From assembly GCF_010731775.1 (NCBI RefSeq), contig NZ_AP022590.1, positions 124,001 to 188,000 on the forward strand: a stretch of 64,000 bases of DNA. The letters are read 5' to 3'. The DNA comes from Mycobacterium mantenii (GTDB lineage Bacteria > Actinomycetota > Actinomycetes > Mycobacteriales > Mycobacteriaceae). The stretch's first letter is position 1, and every line of letters starts with the position of its first letter. The notes beneath the pieces were generated by a model. That model made no database searches, was not told the origin of the DNA, and worked only from the letters and a program-made list of their open reading frames with translations. Positions 37,954-47,473 of the stretch are shown piece after piece. The position numbers and the translations under genes were made by a program.

Positions 37954-39762
37954 GTGGCCTACGACGTGATCATTCGCGACGGATTGTGGTTCGACGGCAC
38001 CGGCAGTGCGCCGCTGACGCGCACGCTCGGTATCCGCGCCGGCGTCGTGGCCGCCGTGTCCGCGGAGCCGCTGGACGAGACCGGTTGTCCCGAGGTGATC
38101 GACGCGGCTGGCAAGTGGGTGGTGCCCGGCTTCCTCGACGTGCACACCCATTACGACGCCGAGGTGCTGCTGGATCCCGGACTGCGCGAGTCGGTGCGCC
38201 ACGGGGTCACCACGGTGTTGCTGGGCAACTGCTCGTTGTCGACGGTCTACGCCGATTCCGAGGACGCCGCCGACCTGTTCAGCCGGGTGGAGGCGGTGCC
38301 GCGCGAATACGTCTTCGGCGCGTTGAGCTCCAACCGGACCTGGTCAACGGCCGCGGAATACATCGAGGCGATCGACGCCCTGCCGTTGGGGCCCAATGTC
38401 GGCTCGCTGCTTGGTCATTCGGACCTGCGTACCGCGGTGCTCGGGCTGGATCGGGCCACTGACGCCACGGTGCGGCCCACCGCCGACGAGCTGGAGAAGA
38501 TGGCCGGCCTGCTGGACGAGGCCCTCGACGCCGGGGTGCTCGGCATGTCCGGGATGGACGCCGCCATCGACAAACTCGACGGCGAACGGTTCCGCTCGCG
38601 CGCCCTGCCGTCCACCTTCGCGACGTGGCGAGAACGGCGCAGGCTGATCAAGGTGCTGCGCAAGCGCGGCCGGATTCTGCAGAGCGCCCCCAACGTGGCG
38701 AAGCCGTCCACCGGAATGCTCTTCTTCCTGGCCAGCAGCCGGATACTCAACTGGGGCAAGGGCGTTCGGATGAGCATGCTCGTGTCCGCCGACGCCAAAT
38801 CCATGCCGCTCTCGGTGTACGTCTTCGGCCCGGGGGCACGCCTGCTGAACAAGCTGCTGGGCGCCGCCGTGCGATTCCAGCATCTGCCGGTGCCATTCGA
38901 GTTGTACTCCGACGGAATCGATCTGCCGGTCTTCGAGGAATTCGGCGCCGGAACGGCCGCCCTGCACCTGCGGGAACAGTTGCAGCGCAACGAGTTACTG
39001 GCGGACAAGGAATACCGGCGGCAGTTCCGGCGCGAGTTCGACCGCGTCAAGCTCGGGCCGTCGCTGTGGCACCGCGACTTCCACGACGCGGTCATCGTCG
39101 AATGCCCGGACAAGTCGTTGGTGGGCAAGAGCTTCGGCGCGATCGCCGACGAGCGCAGGCTGCACCCGCTCGACGCATTCCTGGACGTGCTCGTCGAGAA
39201 CGGTGAACGCAACGTCCGGTGGACGACCGTCGTCGCCAACCATCGCCCCAAGCTGCTGGACGCACTCGCCAACGAGGGCAGCGTGCACATGGGCTTCTCG
39301 GATGCGGGCGCGCACCTGCGCAACATGGCTTTCTACAACTTCCCGTTGCGGATGCTCAAGCGCGCCCGCGACGCCTACCGCGCCGGTGCGCCCTTCATGT
39401 CCATCGAGCAGGCGGTGCATCGGCTCACCGGTGAACTGGGCGAGTGGTTCGGCATCGACGCCGGCACCCTGTGCCAGGGCGACCGTGCGGACTTCGTGGT
39501 GATCGACCCTGCCGGCCTCAACGACTCCGTCGACAGCTACCACGAGGAAGCGGTGCCGTTCTACGGCGGCCTGCGGCGCATGGTCAACCGCAACGACGAC
39601 GCCGTCGTGGCCACCGGTGTGGGCGGCGTGGTGGTCTTCGGCGGAAGCCAGCCGAAAGGTGAATTCCGGGACGGCTACGGCCAATCCGTGCGGTCGGGCC
39701 GCTACCTGCGGGCGGGGGAGCGCACCCGCCGGGAACGCAGCGCGCTAAGCGTTACCGCCTGA
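37954..39762 (+). CDS. N-acyl-D-amino-acid deacylase family amidohydrolase (Rv2913c-like), 602 aa
   Basis: Amidohydrolase of the D-aminoacylase branch. IIRDGLWFDGTG opens the first beta-sandwich half, followed by the metal motif FLDVHTHYDAEVLLDP, then HGVTTVLLGNCSLS with the branch's typical Cys. A late FSDAGAHLRNM carries the catalytic Asp. It probably cleaves N-acyl groups from D-amino acids or related amides. GTG 37954 is selected because GGAGG (37944-37948) sits five bases upstream; ATG 37942 would overlap that site. The TetR gene starts one base after the stop, forming an operon. Confidence 0.85.
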   Translation: MAYDVIIRDGLWFDGTGSAPLTRTLGIRAGVVAAVSAEPLDETGCPEVIDAAGKWVVPGFLDVHTHYDAEVLLDPGLRESVRHGVTTVLLGNCSLSTVYADSEDAADLFSRVEAVPREYVFGALSSNRTWSTAAEYIEAIDALPLGPNVGSLLGHSDLRTAVLGLDRATDATVRPTADELEKMAGLLDEALDAGVLGMSGMDAAIDKLDGERFRSRALPSTFATWRERRRLIKVLRKRGRILQSAPNVAKPSTGMLFFLASSRILNWGKGVRMSMLVSADAKSMPLSVYVFGPGARLLNKLLGAAVRFQHLPVPFELYSDGIDLPVFEEFGAGTAALHLREQLQRNELLADKEYRRQFRREFDRVKLGPSLWHRDFHDAVIVECPDKSLVGKSFGAIADERRLHPLDAFLDVLVENGERNVRWTTVVANHRPKLLDALANEGSVHMGFSDAGAHLRNMAFYNFPLRMLKRARDAYRAGAPFMSIEQAVHRLTGELGEWFGIDAGTLCQGDRADFVVIDPAGLNDSVDSYHEEAVPFYGGLRRMVNRNDDAVVATGVGGVVVFGGSQPKGEFRDGYGQSVRSGRYLRAGERTRRERSALSVTA

Positions 39763-39763
39763 C

Positions 39764-40366
39764 ATGGCCAGAACCCAGCAGCAGCGCCGCGAGGAAACCG
39801 TCGGACGGCTCATCGACGCCTGCATCGCCACCATCATCGAGGTCGGCTACGCCCGGGCGTCGGCCGCGGTCATCACCAAGCGGGCCGGGGTGTCGGTCGG
39901 TGCGCTGTTCCGGCACTTCGACACCATGGGCGACTTCATGGCGGCCACCGCCTCGGAAGTGCTACGCCGCCAACTGGAGTCGTTCACCAAGGGGGTCGCC
40001 GCGATACCCCCCGACCGGCCGGCGCTCGAAGCGGCGCTGGTGATCCTGCGCGACATCACCTGCGGCCCGGCCAACGCTGTCATCTACGAACTGCTGGTCG
40101 CCGCCCGCACCGACGAAAAGCTCAGGGAGACTTTGCAACACGAGCTGGGGCAGTACGCGGCGAAGATCCACGACGCGGCCCGCGCGCTACCGGGCGCCGA
40201 ACGCTTCCCCGAGAACACCTTCCCGGTGTTCGTGGCGCTGATGACCAACGTGTTCGACGGGGCCGCCGTGGTGGAAGGCGTACTGCCGCAACCGGAGATC
40301 GCGGCCCAGCGGATTCCGGTGCTGATGGCGTTGCTGACCGCGGCGCTGCCCGGCGCGGACTCCTGA
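39764..40366 (+). CDS. TetR-family transcriptional regulator (Rv2912c-like), 200 aa
   Basis: The N-terminal helix-turn-helix TIIEVGYARASAAVITKRAGVSVGALFRHF is typical of TetR repressors; the ligand domain is generic. Tight coupling to the upstream deacylase suggests it controls that operon, possibly by autoregulation through the AT-rich site near 37.9 kb. It is convergent with dacB2, eight bases apart. Confidence 0.92.
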   Translation: MARTQQQRREETVGRLIDACIATIIEVGYARASAAVITKRAGVSVGALFRHFDTMGDFMAATASEVLRRQLESFTKGVAAIPPDRPALEAALVILRDITCGPANAVIYELLVAARTDEKLRETLQHELGQYAAKIHDAARALPGAERFPENTFPVFVALMTNVFDGAAVVEGVLPQPEIAAQRIPVLMALLTAALPGADS

Positions 40367-40374
40367 CGGGGCGC

Positions 40375-41250
40375 TTACAGCGAGCCGATGCTGGACTGCG
40401 GGCTTTGTGCGAATCCCCAGTCGAACAGCGTCGCCGCCTGATCCCAGTACGTCGGCCCGCCCTCCTTGATCAGCCCGTACATCATGGCGATCACCAGCCG
40501 GCGGCCACCGCGCGCGGCGGCCCCCACGAAGGTCTTGCGGGCGGCGTTGGTGAAGCCGGTCTTGCCCCCGATCGCGCCGGGGTAGCGCTGCAACAGCTCG
40601 TCCTGGTTGGTGATCGGGTGATCGCCGTTATCGCCCGGGAACATCGCCGAGGGCTCGGCGGTGATCTGCGCGAACACCGGGTTAGCCATCGCCGCGCGGA
40701 AGATGACCGCCAGGTCGTGCGCGGTCGACGCGCCCGACCCGCCGGGGCCGTCCAGACCGGAGGGCGTCGCCGCGTGGGTATTGGTGGCCCCGAGCGAGGC
40801 CGCCTTGGCGTTCATCTTGGCGACGGTGGCGTCCGGGCCGCCCAGCATGTGCGCCAGCGTGTTGGCGGCGTCGTTCCCCGAGACCAGCAGCAGGCCGTCG
40901 AGGAGCTGGCGCGCGGTGTAGGTGCGGCCCGGTTTGATGCCGACGCAGTTGCACTCCACCTGGGTGTCGGCGACGTCGGCGACGACGGTCGAGTCCAGGC
41001 TCACCGAGTCCAGGACCACCTGGGCCAGCAGCGTCTTGATGGTGCTCGCCGGCGGGTGGGGCACGTTCTGGTCCCGGCCGGCCAGCACCTGACCGCTGTC
41101 GAGGTCGGCGACGATCCAGGTCTGGGCCGGGCCGTCGGGAATGGGGATCGAGCCGACCGGTTGCATGCTGTCGGCCCAGGATGTGGGGACGGTGGCACCG
41201 CACGCACCCACCGTGAACAGGGCCGCGGCTGCGGCCATGACCTTGCGCAT
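40375..41250 (-). CDS. dacB2: D-alanyl-D-alanine carboxypeptidase DacB2, 291 aa
   Basis: Penicillin-binding DD-carboxypeptidase trimming peptidoglycan stem peptides outside the membrane. The N-terminus MRKVMAAAAALFTVGACGAT is a signal peptide with a lipobox-like VGAC, suggesting lipid anchoring. Active-site motifs are present in order: SxxK in PPASTIKTLL, SxN in LLVSGNDAANTL, and KTG in IGGKTGFTNAA. ATG 41250 is chosen because it begins the signal peptide; the longer frame adds residues with no leader character. It is divergent from the SnoaL-like gene. Confidence 0.93.
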   Translation of the reverse strand: MRKVMAAAAALFTVGACGATVPTSWADSMQPVGSIPIPDGPAQTWIVADLDSGQVLAGRDQNVPHPPASTIKTLLAQVVLDSVSLDSTVVADVADTQVECNCVGIKPGRTYTARQLLDGLLLVSGNDAANTLAHMLGGPDATVAKMNAKAASLGATNTHAATPSGLDGPGGSGASTAHDLAVIFRAAMANPVFAQITAEPSAMFPGDNGDHPITNQDELLQRYPGAIGGKTGFTNAARKTFVGAAARGGRRLVIAMMYGLIKEGGPTYWDQAATLFDWGFAQSPQSSIGSL

Positions 41251-41308
41251 GGGCCGAAAGTCTAACTTCCGGGCCTGTTCGTCGTCGATCTTCAGTACTG
41301 TCCGATGC

Positions 41309-41728
41309 ATGTTGAGCCTGGCCGAAATCTCCGACCGCCTCGAGATCCAGCAGCTTCTGGTCGACTACTCCACCGCCATTGACCAGCGCCGATTCGACGA
41401 CCTGGACAAGGTGTTCACGCCCGACGCCTACATCGACTACACGGCGCTCGGCGGCATCGAGGGGCGCTACCCGGAGGTGAAGAAGTGGCTGGCCGAGGTG
41501 CTGCCCAACTTCCCGGTGTACGCGCACATGCTGGGCAATTTCTCGGTCCACATGGACGGGGACAAGGCCACCTCGCGGGTGATCTGCTTCAACCCGATGG
41601 TGCTGGGCGGCGACACCGACCAGGTGCTGTTCTGCGGACTCTGGTACGACGACGAGTTCCTGCGCACGCCCGACGGCTGGCGCATGACCCGGCGGGCGGA
41701 GACCAAGGTCTTCCAGAAAGTGATGTGA
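41309..41728 (+). CDS. SnoaL/NTF2-like protein (Rv2910c-like), 139 aa
   Basis: MLSLAEISDRLEIQQLLVDY opens the NTF2-like fold, then FDDLDKVFTPDAYIDYTALGG, and the late strands VICFNPMVLGGDTDQVLFCG and GWRMTRRAETKVF. Such proteins bind or isomerise small hydrophobic ligands; no catalytic assignment can be made. The ATG at 41309 overlaps no other gene and gives the family length. Its 3' spacer holds a long inverted repeat. Confidence 0.85.
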   Translation: MLSLAEISDRLEIQQLLVDYSTAIDQRRFDDLDKVFTPDAYIDYTALGGIEGRYPEVKKWLAEVLPNFPVYAHMLGNFSVHMDGDKATSRVICFNPMVLGGDTDQVLFCGLWYDDEFLRTPDGWRMTRRAETKVFQKVM

Positions 41729-41744
41729 GCGCCGCATTGTTTTT

Positions 41745-41808
41745 CGCCGAGATTGCCGTCAGGGCTGTGCCACGCACGCCGGAAGCGACCATGACGGCAA
41801 TCTCGGCG
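41745..41808. repeat. 17-bp perfect inverted repeat downstream of the SnoaL-like gene
   Basis: Arms CGCCGAGATTGCCGTCA (41745-41761) and its exact complement (41792-41808) are separated by 30 bases. A T5 run precedes the left arm. With no T-run after the right arm on the plus strand, it is not a standard intrinsic terminator for the upstream gene. It could fold in RNA from either strand, or be a small mobile-element relic. Confidence 0.85.
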
Positions 41809-41841
41809 GCGCGCCCGCGCGATTTCTGATCGCCGCCCCTG

Positions 41842-41853
41842 GTCTGGCACAAT
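41842..41853 (+). promoter_or_regulatory. Promoter-like element GTCTGGCACAAT before rpsP
   Basis: The same 12 bases occur before rplS at 45155-45166. CACAAT could serve as a -10 hexamer (A at position 2, T at 6). It is 127 bases before the rpsP start and is followed here by a short GGCGG/CCGCC hairpin. The shared element may co-regulate the two ribosomal protein operons. Confidence 0.4.
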
Positions 41854-41979
41854 GGGCGGCTGTCCGCCGCGCGATTACGCATCGCCGACCGGTCATACAC
41901 GCGAGGCGAAACCGGATCCGGGCATCCCGCCCCGATCGCTGAATCGCAGCGTGACACACACAGGAGAAATCGCTTAACC

Positions 41980-42489
41980 ATGGCTGTGAAGATCAAGCTC
42001 ACCCGGCTTGGCAAGATCCGCAATCCCCAGTACCGCATCGCCGTCGCCGACGCGCGGACCCGGCGCGACGGACGCTCCATCGAGGTCATCGGCCGTTACC
42101 ACCCGAAGGAAGACCCGAGCCTCATCGAGATCAACTCGGAGCGCGCGCAGTACTGGCTGTCCGTGGGTGCCCAGCCCACCGAGCCCGTCCTCAAGCTGCT
42201 GAAGATCACCGGTGACTGGCAGAAGTTCAAGGGCCTGCCCGGCGCCGAAGGCCGCCTGAAGGTCGCCCCGGCCAAGCCCAGCAAGCTGGAGCTGTTCAAC
42301 GCCGCGCTGGCGGAGGCCGACGGCGGACCGACCACCGAGGCCGCGAACCCGAAGAAGAAGGCCCCGGCCAAGAAGGCCGCGAAGGCCGACGAGCCCGGGG
42401 CCGCCGCCGAGACGCCCGCGGAGCCCGCCGCTGAGGCCGAGGCGCCCGCCGAGGCCGGCGAGCAGGCCGAGCCGACGACCGAAAGCTGA
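41980..42489 (+). CDS. rpsP: 30S ribosomal protein S16, 169 aa
   Basis: The first 85 or so residues ([20 protein letters not shown] onward) are the S16 core, which helps 30S assembly. From about residue 115 a Lys/Ala then Glu/Ala-rich tail ([16 protein letters not shown]) makes it roughly twice the bacterial minimum, as is normal in mycobacteria. AGGAGA at 41962-41967 precedes the ATG. It leads the rpsP-khpA-rimM-trmD block of ribosome and tRNA maturation genes. Confidence 0.97.
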   Translation: MAVKIKLTRLGKIRNPQYRIAVADARTRRDGRSIEVIGRYHPKEDPSLIEINSERAQYWLSVGAQPTEPVLKLLKITGDWQKFKGLPGAEGRLKVAPAKPSKLELFNAALAEADGGPTTEAANPKKKAPAKKAAKADEPGAAAETPAEPAAEAEAPAEAGEQAEPTTES

Positions 42490-42497
42490 CCGCGGCG

Positions 42498-42740
42498 ATG
42501 AGTACGGTTGTCGTTGACGCTGTTGAGCATCTGGTCCGCGGGATTGTCGACAACCCCGACGATGTCCGGGTGGACATGGTGACCAGCCGCCGGGGGCGGA
42601 CGGTCGAGGTCCACGTCCACCCCGACGACCTGGGCAAGGTGATCGGCCGCGGGGGTCGCACCGCGACCGCGTTGCGCACGCTGGTCGCCGGTATCGGCGG
42701 TCGCGGCATCCGCGTCGACGTGGTGGACACCGACCAGTAG
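42498..42740 (+). CDS. khpA: KH-domain RNA-binding protein KhpA, 80 aa
   Basis: Single KH domain with the RNA-gripping loop [17 protein letters not shown]. KhpA pairs with KhpB/Jag in other Gram-positives to bind sRNAs and mRNAs affecting cell elongation. The position between rpsP and rimM is the conserved one. It starts eight bases after the rpsP stop. Confidence 0.93.
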   Translation: MSTVVVDAVEHLVRGIVDNPDDVRVDMVTSRRGRTVEVHVHPDDLGKVIGRGGRTATALRTLVAGIGGRGIRVDVVDTDQ

Positions 42741-42757
42741 TCGCTGATGGAACTCCC

Positions 42758-43291
42758 TTGGAGTTGACCGTCGGGCGCGTGGTGAAAGCCCACGGCATCA
42801 GCGGCGAGCTGGTGGTGGAGATCCGCACCGACGATCCCGCCGCCCGGTTCTCGCGGGGTAACACGTTGCGCGCCAAGCCCTATCGTGGCGGTGCGGAACG
42901 CAGCGTCGTCATCGAGAGTGTGCGCGAGCATGGCGGGCGGCTGTTGGTGCGGCTGGAAGGCATCACCGACCGCGACGGCGCCGACGAGCTGCGCGGCACC
43001 CTGTTCGTCGTCGACTCCGAGGACTTGCCCGCCATCGACGAGGCGGACACCTACTACGACCATCAACTCGAAGGCCTGCACGTCCGCACCGTCGCGGGCG
43101 AGCAGGTCGGCGTCGTCGCCGAGGTGTTGCACACCGCGGCCGGTGAATTGTTGGCGGTGCGGAGTGAGGCGGTCGCCGGTGACGCGAAGCGGGAAGTGTT
43201 GGTGCCGTTCGTGACCGCGATCGTCACCTCGGTGTCGCTGGACGACGGCGTGGTCGAGATCGATCCGCCCGAAGGCCTGCTGGATCTGTAG
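42758..43291 (+). CDS. rimM: Ribosome maturation factor RimM, 177 aa
   Basis: The N-terminal barrel [20 protein letters not shown] and the C-terminal PRC-barrel ([20 protein letters not shown] to [14 protein letters not shown]) match RimM, which assists 30S head assembly and binds S19. The start is TTG 42758; the nearby ATG 42747 is out of frame. The ribosome-binding site is weak, so translation may depend on coupling to khpA. Confidence 0.95.
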   Translation: MELTVGRVVKAHGISGELVVEIRTDDPAARFSRGNTLRAKPYRGGAERSVVIESVREHGGRLLVRLEGITDRDGADELRGTLFVVDSEDLPAIDEADTYYDHQLEGLHVRTVAGEQVGVVAEVLHTAAGELLAVRSEAVAGDAKREVLVPFVTAIVTSVSLDDGVVEIDPPEGLLDL

Positions 43292-43305
43292 CGGGGATCT
43301 CCGAT

Positions 43306-44001
43306 ATGAGAATCGACGTCGTCACCATCTTCCCGGCTTATCTGGACCCGTTGCGGCAATCCTTGCCAGGCAGGGCGATCCAGTCCGGCCTGGTCGATCT
43401 GCGGGTCCATGACTTGCGGCGCTGGACGCACGACGTGCACCGCTCGGTCGACGATTCCCCCTACGGCGGGGGCCCGGGGATGGTGATGAAGGCGCCGGTC
43501 TGGGGCGAGGCGCTAGATGAAATCGCCTCGGAGGAAACGCTTTTGGTCGTTACCACGCCGGCCGGTCGGTTGTTCACGCAAGAGACGGCCGCCCGCTGGA
43601 GCGCCGAAACCCAACTGGTGTTCGCCTGTGGTCGCTACGAGGGCATCGACCAGCGGGTCATCGAGGATGCCGGGCGGCGGATGCGGGTCGAAGAAGTCTC
43701 GATCGGCGACTACGTGCTGCCGGGCGGCGAGTCGGCCGCCGTGGTGATGATCGAGGCCGTGGTGCGCCTGCTCGAGGGAGTGCTCGGCAATCCGGCCTCG
43801 CACCAATACGATTCGCACTCTCCGGCCCTGGATCGGCTGCTGGAGGGTCCCAGCTATACCCGGCCGCCGAGCTGGCGCGGGCTCGACGTTCCCGAGGTGC
43901 TGTTGTCCGGCGACCACGCGCGCGTCGCGGCGTGGCGCCGGGAAATCTCGCTGCAGCGCACCCGCGAACGCCGCCCCGAACTGCTCGACCCGCGGGATTA
44001 G
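43306..44001 (+). CDS. trmD: tRNA (guanine(37)-N1)-methyltransferase TrmD, 231 aa
   Basis: SPOUT methyltransferase that prevents frameshifting by methylating G37. [16 protein letters not shown] is the family start. [16 protein letters not shown] and the trefoil-knot SAM site [20 protein letters not shown] are intact. The C-terminal domain ends near [12 protein letters not shown]. The stop overlaps the convergent lppW stop by four bases. Confidence 0.97.
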   Translation: MRIDVVTIFPAYLDPLRQSLPGRAIQSGLVDLRVHDLRRWTHDVHRSVDDSPYGGGPGMVMKAPVWGEALDEIASEETLLVVTTPAGRLFTQETAARWSAETQLVFACGRYEGIDQRVIEDAGRRMRVEEVSIGDYVLPGGESAAVVMIEAVVRLLEGVLGNPASHQYDSHSPALDRLLEGPSYTRPPSWRGLDVPEVLLSGDHARVAAWRREISLQRTRERRPELLDPRD

Positions 44002-44975
44002 AGCCCGCGCCGGGACGCCTCGATGCGGCCCTCGGGAAAGATCGTCTTGACCGCCCGGGTGATGGTGTCGCGGGCGGTGGCGTCATCGGCGGTCTGCAGG
44101 GACTGGACCACCATGATGTAGCGGCGGTCGGCCCCGATCACGCCGGTCGACAAATGCATCCAGTCGCTGCCGATGCAGCACATCCAGCCCTGCTTGACCG
44201 CGACCGGTTCGGCGTACAGACCGTCCGGGATGCCGAATCGCTGCGGGTAGCCGTCGAGGCCGTTGGGGGTGGACTGGGACAGGTCATTCACGATGATCTT
44301 GGCGTCATCGGCCGGCAGGCCGCCCGCGCCGTCCAGCAGCATCTCGTAGTAGCGGATCAGGTCGGTCACCGAGCTCATGGTGTTCCACCAGCGCCCGTCG
44401 CTGGGCGGGGTGGTGGAGGTCAGGCCGTAGCGGGCCGCGACCTCGGTGATGATGGCGGCGCCGCCGCCCTGACCCCAGAACTTCTCGGCCGCGCCGTCGT
44501 CGGATGACTGCAGCATGATGTCCAGGGCCTGACGGTCGTCGGCGTTCAGCGGCGTCTTGCCCTCGGATTCGTGCAGCAGCAGATCGTCGGCGATGAACAG
44601 CTTCGCGACCGACGCGGTGCCGATGACCTGGCTGTTCCCGTTGGCGATCAGCTGATGCGTGCTGCGATCGAGGATGGCCACCGACAGCGCGGCGCCGCTG
44701 CTGGCGGCCTCTTCGGCGGCCTGCTGGACGCGGGCCTGCAGCTGGCCGAATCCCGAGCTCGGCAGCGCCTGGGACGGCTGCGGCGGCGTGGCCGCCTCGA
44801 GCATCAGCGCGGCCGACTGCGGGGGAGCCGAGGTGGGTGGCGCGGAGATGACCCGAACGGGCGCGGTGACCGGGAGGCTGTAGACCTTTGCCTGGACCAG
44901 CACCTCGGAGCCGGCGGCAACCACCAACGTCACCGCCGCGGTAGCGGTGAACAGCGTCAGCGGACGTACCCGCAT
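43998..44975 (-). CDS. lppW: LppW-like exported serine-hydrolase-fold protein, lipobox Cys replaced, 325 aa
   Basis: Beta-lactamase/DD-peptidase fold protein homologous to M. tuberculosis lipoprotein LppW. A signal sequence ([20 protein letters not shown]) leads to a Pro/Ala linker and a domain with SxxK in [15 protein letters not shown], an SDD in place of SxN, and KQGW in place of KTG, so it is a degenerate penicillin-binding fold. The lipobox reads VAAGSEV: TCC (Ser) stands where the lipidated Cys (TGC) would be. ATG 44975 has GGAGGAG upstream. It is likely secreted or anchored by its uncleaved leader. Confidence 0.88.
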   Translation of the reverse strand: MRVRPLTLFTATAAVTLVVAAGSEVLVQAKVYSLPVTAPVRVISAPPTSAPPQSAALMLEAATPPQPSQALPSSGFGQLQARVQQAAEEAASSGAALSVAILDRSTHQLIANGNSQVIGTASVAKLFIADDLLLHESEGKTPLNADDRQALDIMLQSSDDGAAEKFWGQGGGAAIITEVAARYGLTSTTPPSDGRWWNTMSSVTDLIRYYEMLLDGAGGLPADDAKIIVNDLSQSTPNGLDGYPQRFGIPDGLYAEPVAVKQGWMCCIGSDWMHLSTGVIGADRRYIMVVQSLQTADDATARDTITRAVKTIFPEGRIEASRRGL

Positions 44976-45318
44976 TCGTCTCCTCCAGCGTGACTTAGAC
45001 ACAGGGCAAGAGCGGGTCCGTCGCGCCAGCTCCACCGGCCATCACGCTCCGAGTGCGGGTAGCGCGTTCTGACCCCAGTCATATGTACCATTTACCAGCG
45101 CGTTTGGCGCGTTGTGAACCGCCGACTCGCTGTGATTTCCGCGGTACGCGCCCCGTCTGGCACAATTGACCAGTTGTCTCCAGCGGTTGCAGGCCGGTTG
45201 GCCCTTTTCCCGCCTGCTGCGAGATACGCCAGAAAGCCCGAAACCATCGGCTTGGCGACCGCCTCACACCCGCGTGTGGGTAGCTGCCGTCGGCCGCGAC
45301 CGCAAGGAAGTGTCTCGC
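44976..45318. other. Divergent spacer lppW / rplS
   Basis: These 343 bases contain no gene. Near 45090-45112 an imperfect CGCG-TTTGG-CGCG inverted repeat lies by an AT-rich TATGTACC stretch, the likely lppW promoter side. Near 45155 the element GTCTGGCACAAT, shared with rpsP, begins the probable rplS promoter, leaving a leader of about 150 bases before rplS in which a regulatory structure is possible but not recognised. Confidence 0.5.
45155..45166 (+). promoter_or_regulatory. Promoter-like element GTCTGGCACAAT before rplS
   Basis: Identical to the 12-mer before rpsP at 41842-41853. It lies 153 bases upstream of the rplS start. Only two occurrences were noted by eye. Confidence 0.4.
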
Positions 45319-45660
45319 ATGAACCGGCTGGACTTCGTCGATCAGGCGTCGCTGCGCGACGATATCCCGGTGTTCGGCCCGGGCGACACCGTCAACGTGC
45401 ACGTCAAGGTCATCGAGGGCGCCAAGGAGCGTATCCAGGTGTTCAAGGGCGTGGTGATCCGTCGTCAGGGCGGTGGCATCCGTGAGACGTTCACCGTGCG
45501 CAAGGAAAGCTATGGCGTCGGCGTCGAGCGGACCTTCCCGGTGCACTCGCCCAACATCGACCACATCCAGGTGGTGACCCGCGGTGACGTCCGCCGCGCG
45601 AAGCTGTACTACCTGCGTGAACTGCGCGGCAAGAAGGCCAAGATCAAGGAGAAGCGCTGA
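45319..45660 (+). CDS. rplS: 50S ribosomal protein L19, 113 aa
   Basis: [20 protein letters not shown] starts the protein; [19 protein letters not shown] and [19 protein letters not shown] are L19 hallmarks at the subunit interface. ATG 45319 with AAGGAAG upstream gives the standard length; the longer open frame is ignored. It heads a cluster with lepB and rnhB. Confidence 0.97.
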   Translation: MNRLDFVDQASLRDDIPVFGPGDTVNVHVKVIEGAKERIQVFKGVVIRRQGGGIRETFTVRKESYGVGVERTFPVHSPNIDHIQVVTRGDVRRAKLYYLRELRGKKAKIKEKR

Positions 45661-45754
45661 GCCGGGACGCCTTGGCGGCGCTGCTGATCCGTCCCATCGT
45701 TTCTGCGGTGCGCCGGTTTACCGGGCCACAACGTGCGCTGGCTACGCTGATCTC

Positions 45755-46660
45755 GTGACGGATACCGCGGATTCATCGAAGCCCGAGTCCCACGCCGGCG
45801 AGTCAGATCCGAAGGTCTCTACCCGCAATCCGGAGACGCGCCCCGACGACGCCGCGACGACGGCCGGATCGATCCCCGAACCGGGGCCGGTGGCCGAGAC
45901 GCCCGACGACGGCGAACCGGAGGAGCCCAAGCGTTCGACGCTGCGCGAATTCGCGATCCTGGCGGTGATCGCCGTCGTCCTCTACTACGTCATGCTGACC
46001 TTCGTGGCGCGGCCCTACCTGATCCCGTCCGAATCCATGGAGCCCACGCTGCACGGGTGCACGGGCTGTGTCGGCGACCGGATCATGGTCGACAAGGTCA
46101 CCTACCGGTTCAGCGCGCCGCACCCCGGTGACGTCATCGTCTTCAAGGGGCCGCCGCCCTGGAACCTCGGCTACAAGTCGATCAGGTCCAACAACACCGT
46201 GCTGCGCTGGGTGCAAGACGCGCTGTCCTTCATCGGCTTCGTGCCGCCGGACGAGAACGACCTGGTCAAGCGGGTCATCGCGGTCGGCGGGCAGACGGTG
46301 CAGTGCCGGGCCGACACCGGGTTGACGGTCGACGGCAAGCCGCTGAAGGAGCCGTACCTGGATCGCAACACCATGGCCGCCGACCCATCGGTGTATCCAT
46401 GCCTGGGCAGCGAGTTCGGCCCGGTCGCCGTCCCGCCGGGACGGCTGTGGGTGATGGGCGACAACCGGACGCACTCGGCGGATTCGCGGGCCCACTGCAC
46501 CAGCGAGCCGGCCGAAGCCCTCAGGGGTGTGCTGTGCACCGGCGACCCGACGTCGGGCACGGTGCCGGTGTCCAACGTGATCGGAAAAGCCAGGTTCATC
46601 GTGTGGCCGCCGACTCGATGGGGTGGCGTGGGATCGGTGAACCCGCAACAGAATCGGTAG
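45755..46660 (+). CDS. lepB: Signal peptidase I, 301 aa
   Basis: Membrane serine protease that removes signal peptides. A 70-residue acidic, Pro-rich cytoplasmic tail precedes one membrane helix ([20 protein letters not shown]). The catalytic Ser is in [11 protein letters not shown] and the catalytic Lys in [14 protein letters not shown]. The C-terminal box [14 protein letters not shown] is intact. The start at GTG 45755 fits homologues. rnhB begins two bases after its stop. Confidence 0.95.
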   Translation: MTDTADSSKPESHAGESDPKVSTRNPETRPDDAATTAGSIPEPGPVAETPDDGEPEEPKRSTLREFAILAVIAVVLYYVMLTFVARPYLIPSESMEPTLHGCTGCVGDRIMVDKVTYRFSAPHPGDVIVFKGPPPWNLGYKSIRSNNTVLRWVQDALSFIGFVPPDENDLVKRVIAVGGQTVQCRADTGLTVDGKPLKEPYLDRNTMAADPSVYPCLGSEFGPVAVPPGRLWVMGDNRTHSADSRAHCTSEPAEALRGVLCTGDPTSGTVPVSNVIGKARFIVWPPTRWGGVGSVNPQQNR

Positions 46661-46662
46661 CC

Positions 46663-47382
46663 ATGGCCACGACTTGGCCGCCGCGGGCGGTGATCCGCAG
46701 ATCGTCGGGGTTGCGCACCCTGGAGTCGGCGCTGTACCGCAGCGGGTTGGGTCCGGTGGCCGGCGTCGACGAGGTCGGCCGCGGCGCCTGCGCCGGACCG
46801 CTGGTGGTCGCGGCCTGCGTGCTCGGGCCGGGGCGAATGGAAAGCCTTGCCGCGCTTGATGATTCCAAGAAGTTGACGGAGGCCGCCCGGGAGAAGCTGT
46901 TCCCGCTGATCCGCCGGTATGCGCTGGCCTACCACGTGGTATTCATCCCGCCGGCCGAGGTGGACCGGCGCGGCGTGCACGTCGCCAACATCGAAGGCAT
47001 GCGTCGTGCCGTCGCCGGGCTGTCCGTGCGTCCCGGCTACGTGCTGAGCGACGGCTTCCGGGTGCCCGGGCTGGCCGTCCCGTCGTTGCCGGTCATCGGC
47101 GGCGACGCGGTCGCGGCGTGTATCGCCGCGGCCAGCGTGCTGGCGAAGGTCAGCCGGGACCGGTTGATGGTCGCCATGGAGGCCGATCACCCCGGTTACG
47201 GCTTCGCCCTGCACAAGGGCTACAGCACGCCGGCCCACAGCACGGCGCTGACCCGGCTGGGCCCGTGTCCCGAGCATCGTTATTCGTTCATCAACGTGCG
47301 GCGCGTGGCCGACGGGCCGGGTGGCCGGGTGGTGGCCGACTGCCAACCGGACCCACCGCTGCAGCACGACGGATATCGGTGA
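46663..47382 (+). CDS. rnhB: Ribonuclease HII, 239 aa
   Basis: Removes RNA from RNA-DNA hybrids and single ribonucleotides. Catalytic acidic residues lie in [19 protein letters not shown] and [17 protein letters not shown], and later in [23 protein letters not shown]. Histidine-rich [12 protein letters not shown] is conserved. ATG 46663 sits two bases after lepB. The C-terminus has a short extra tail past the family core. Confidence 0.96.
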   Translation: MATTWPPRAVIRRSSGLRTLESALYRSGLGPVAGVDEVGRGACAGPLVVAACVLGPGRMESLAALDDSKKLTEAAREKLFPLIRRYALAYHVVFIPPAEVDRRGVHVANIEGMRRAVAGLSVRPGYVLSDGFRVPGLAVPSLPVIGGDAVAACIAAASVLAKVSRDRLMVAMEADHPGYGFALHKGYSTPAHSTALTRLGPCPEHRYSFINVRRVADGPGGRVVADCQPDPPLQHDGYR

Positions 47383-47473
47383 GGAAAGATGGGATCAGGA
47401 TTCCCACCCCGGCGGACGGTAGCTAGCGCCGGGTGCCCGGGGAAAACTGTCTGGGAGAAGGACGTCTGAGCAG

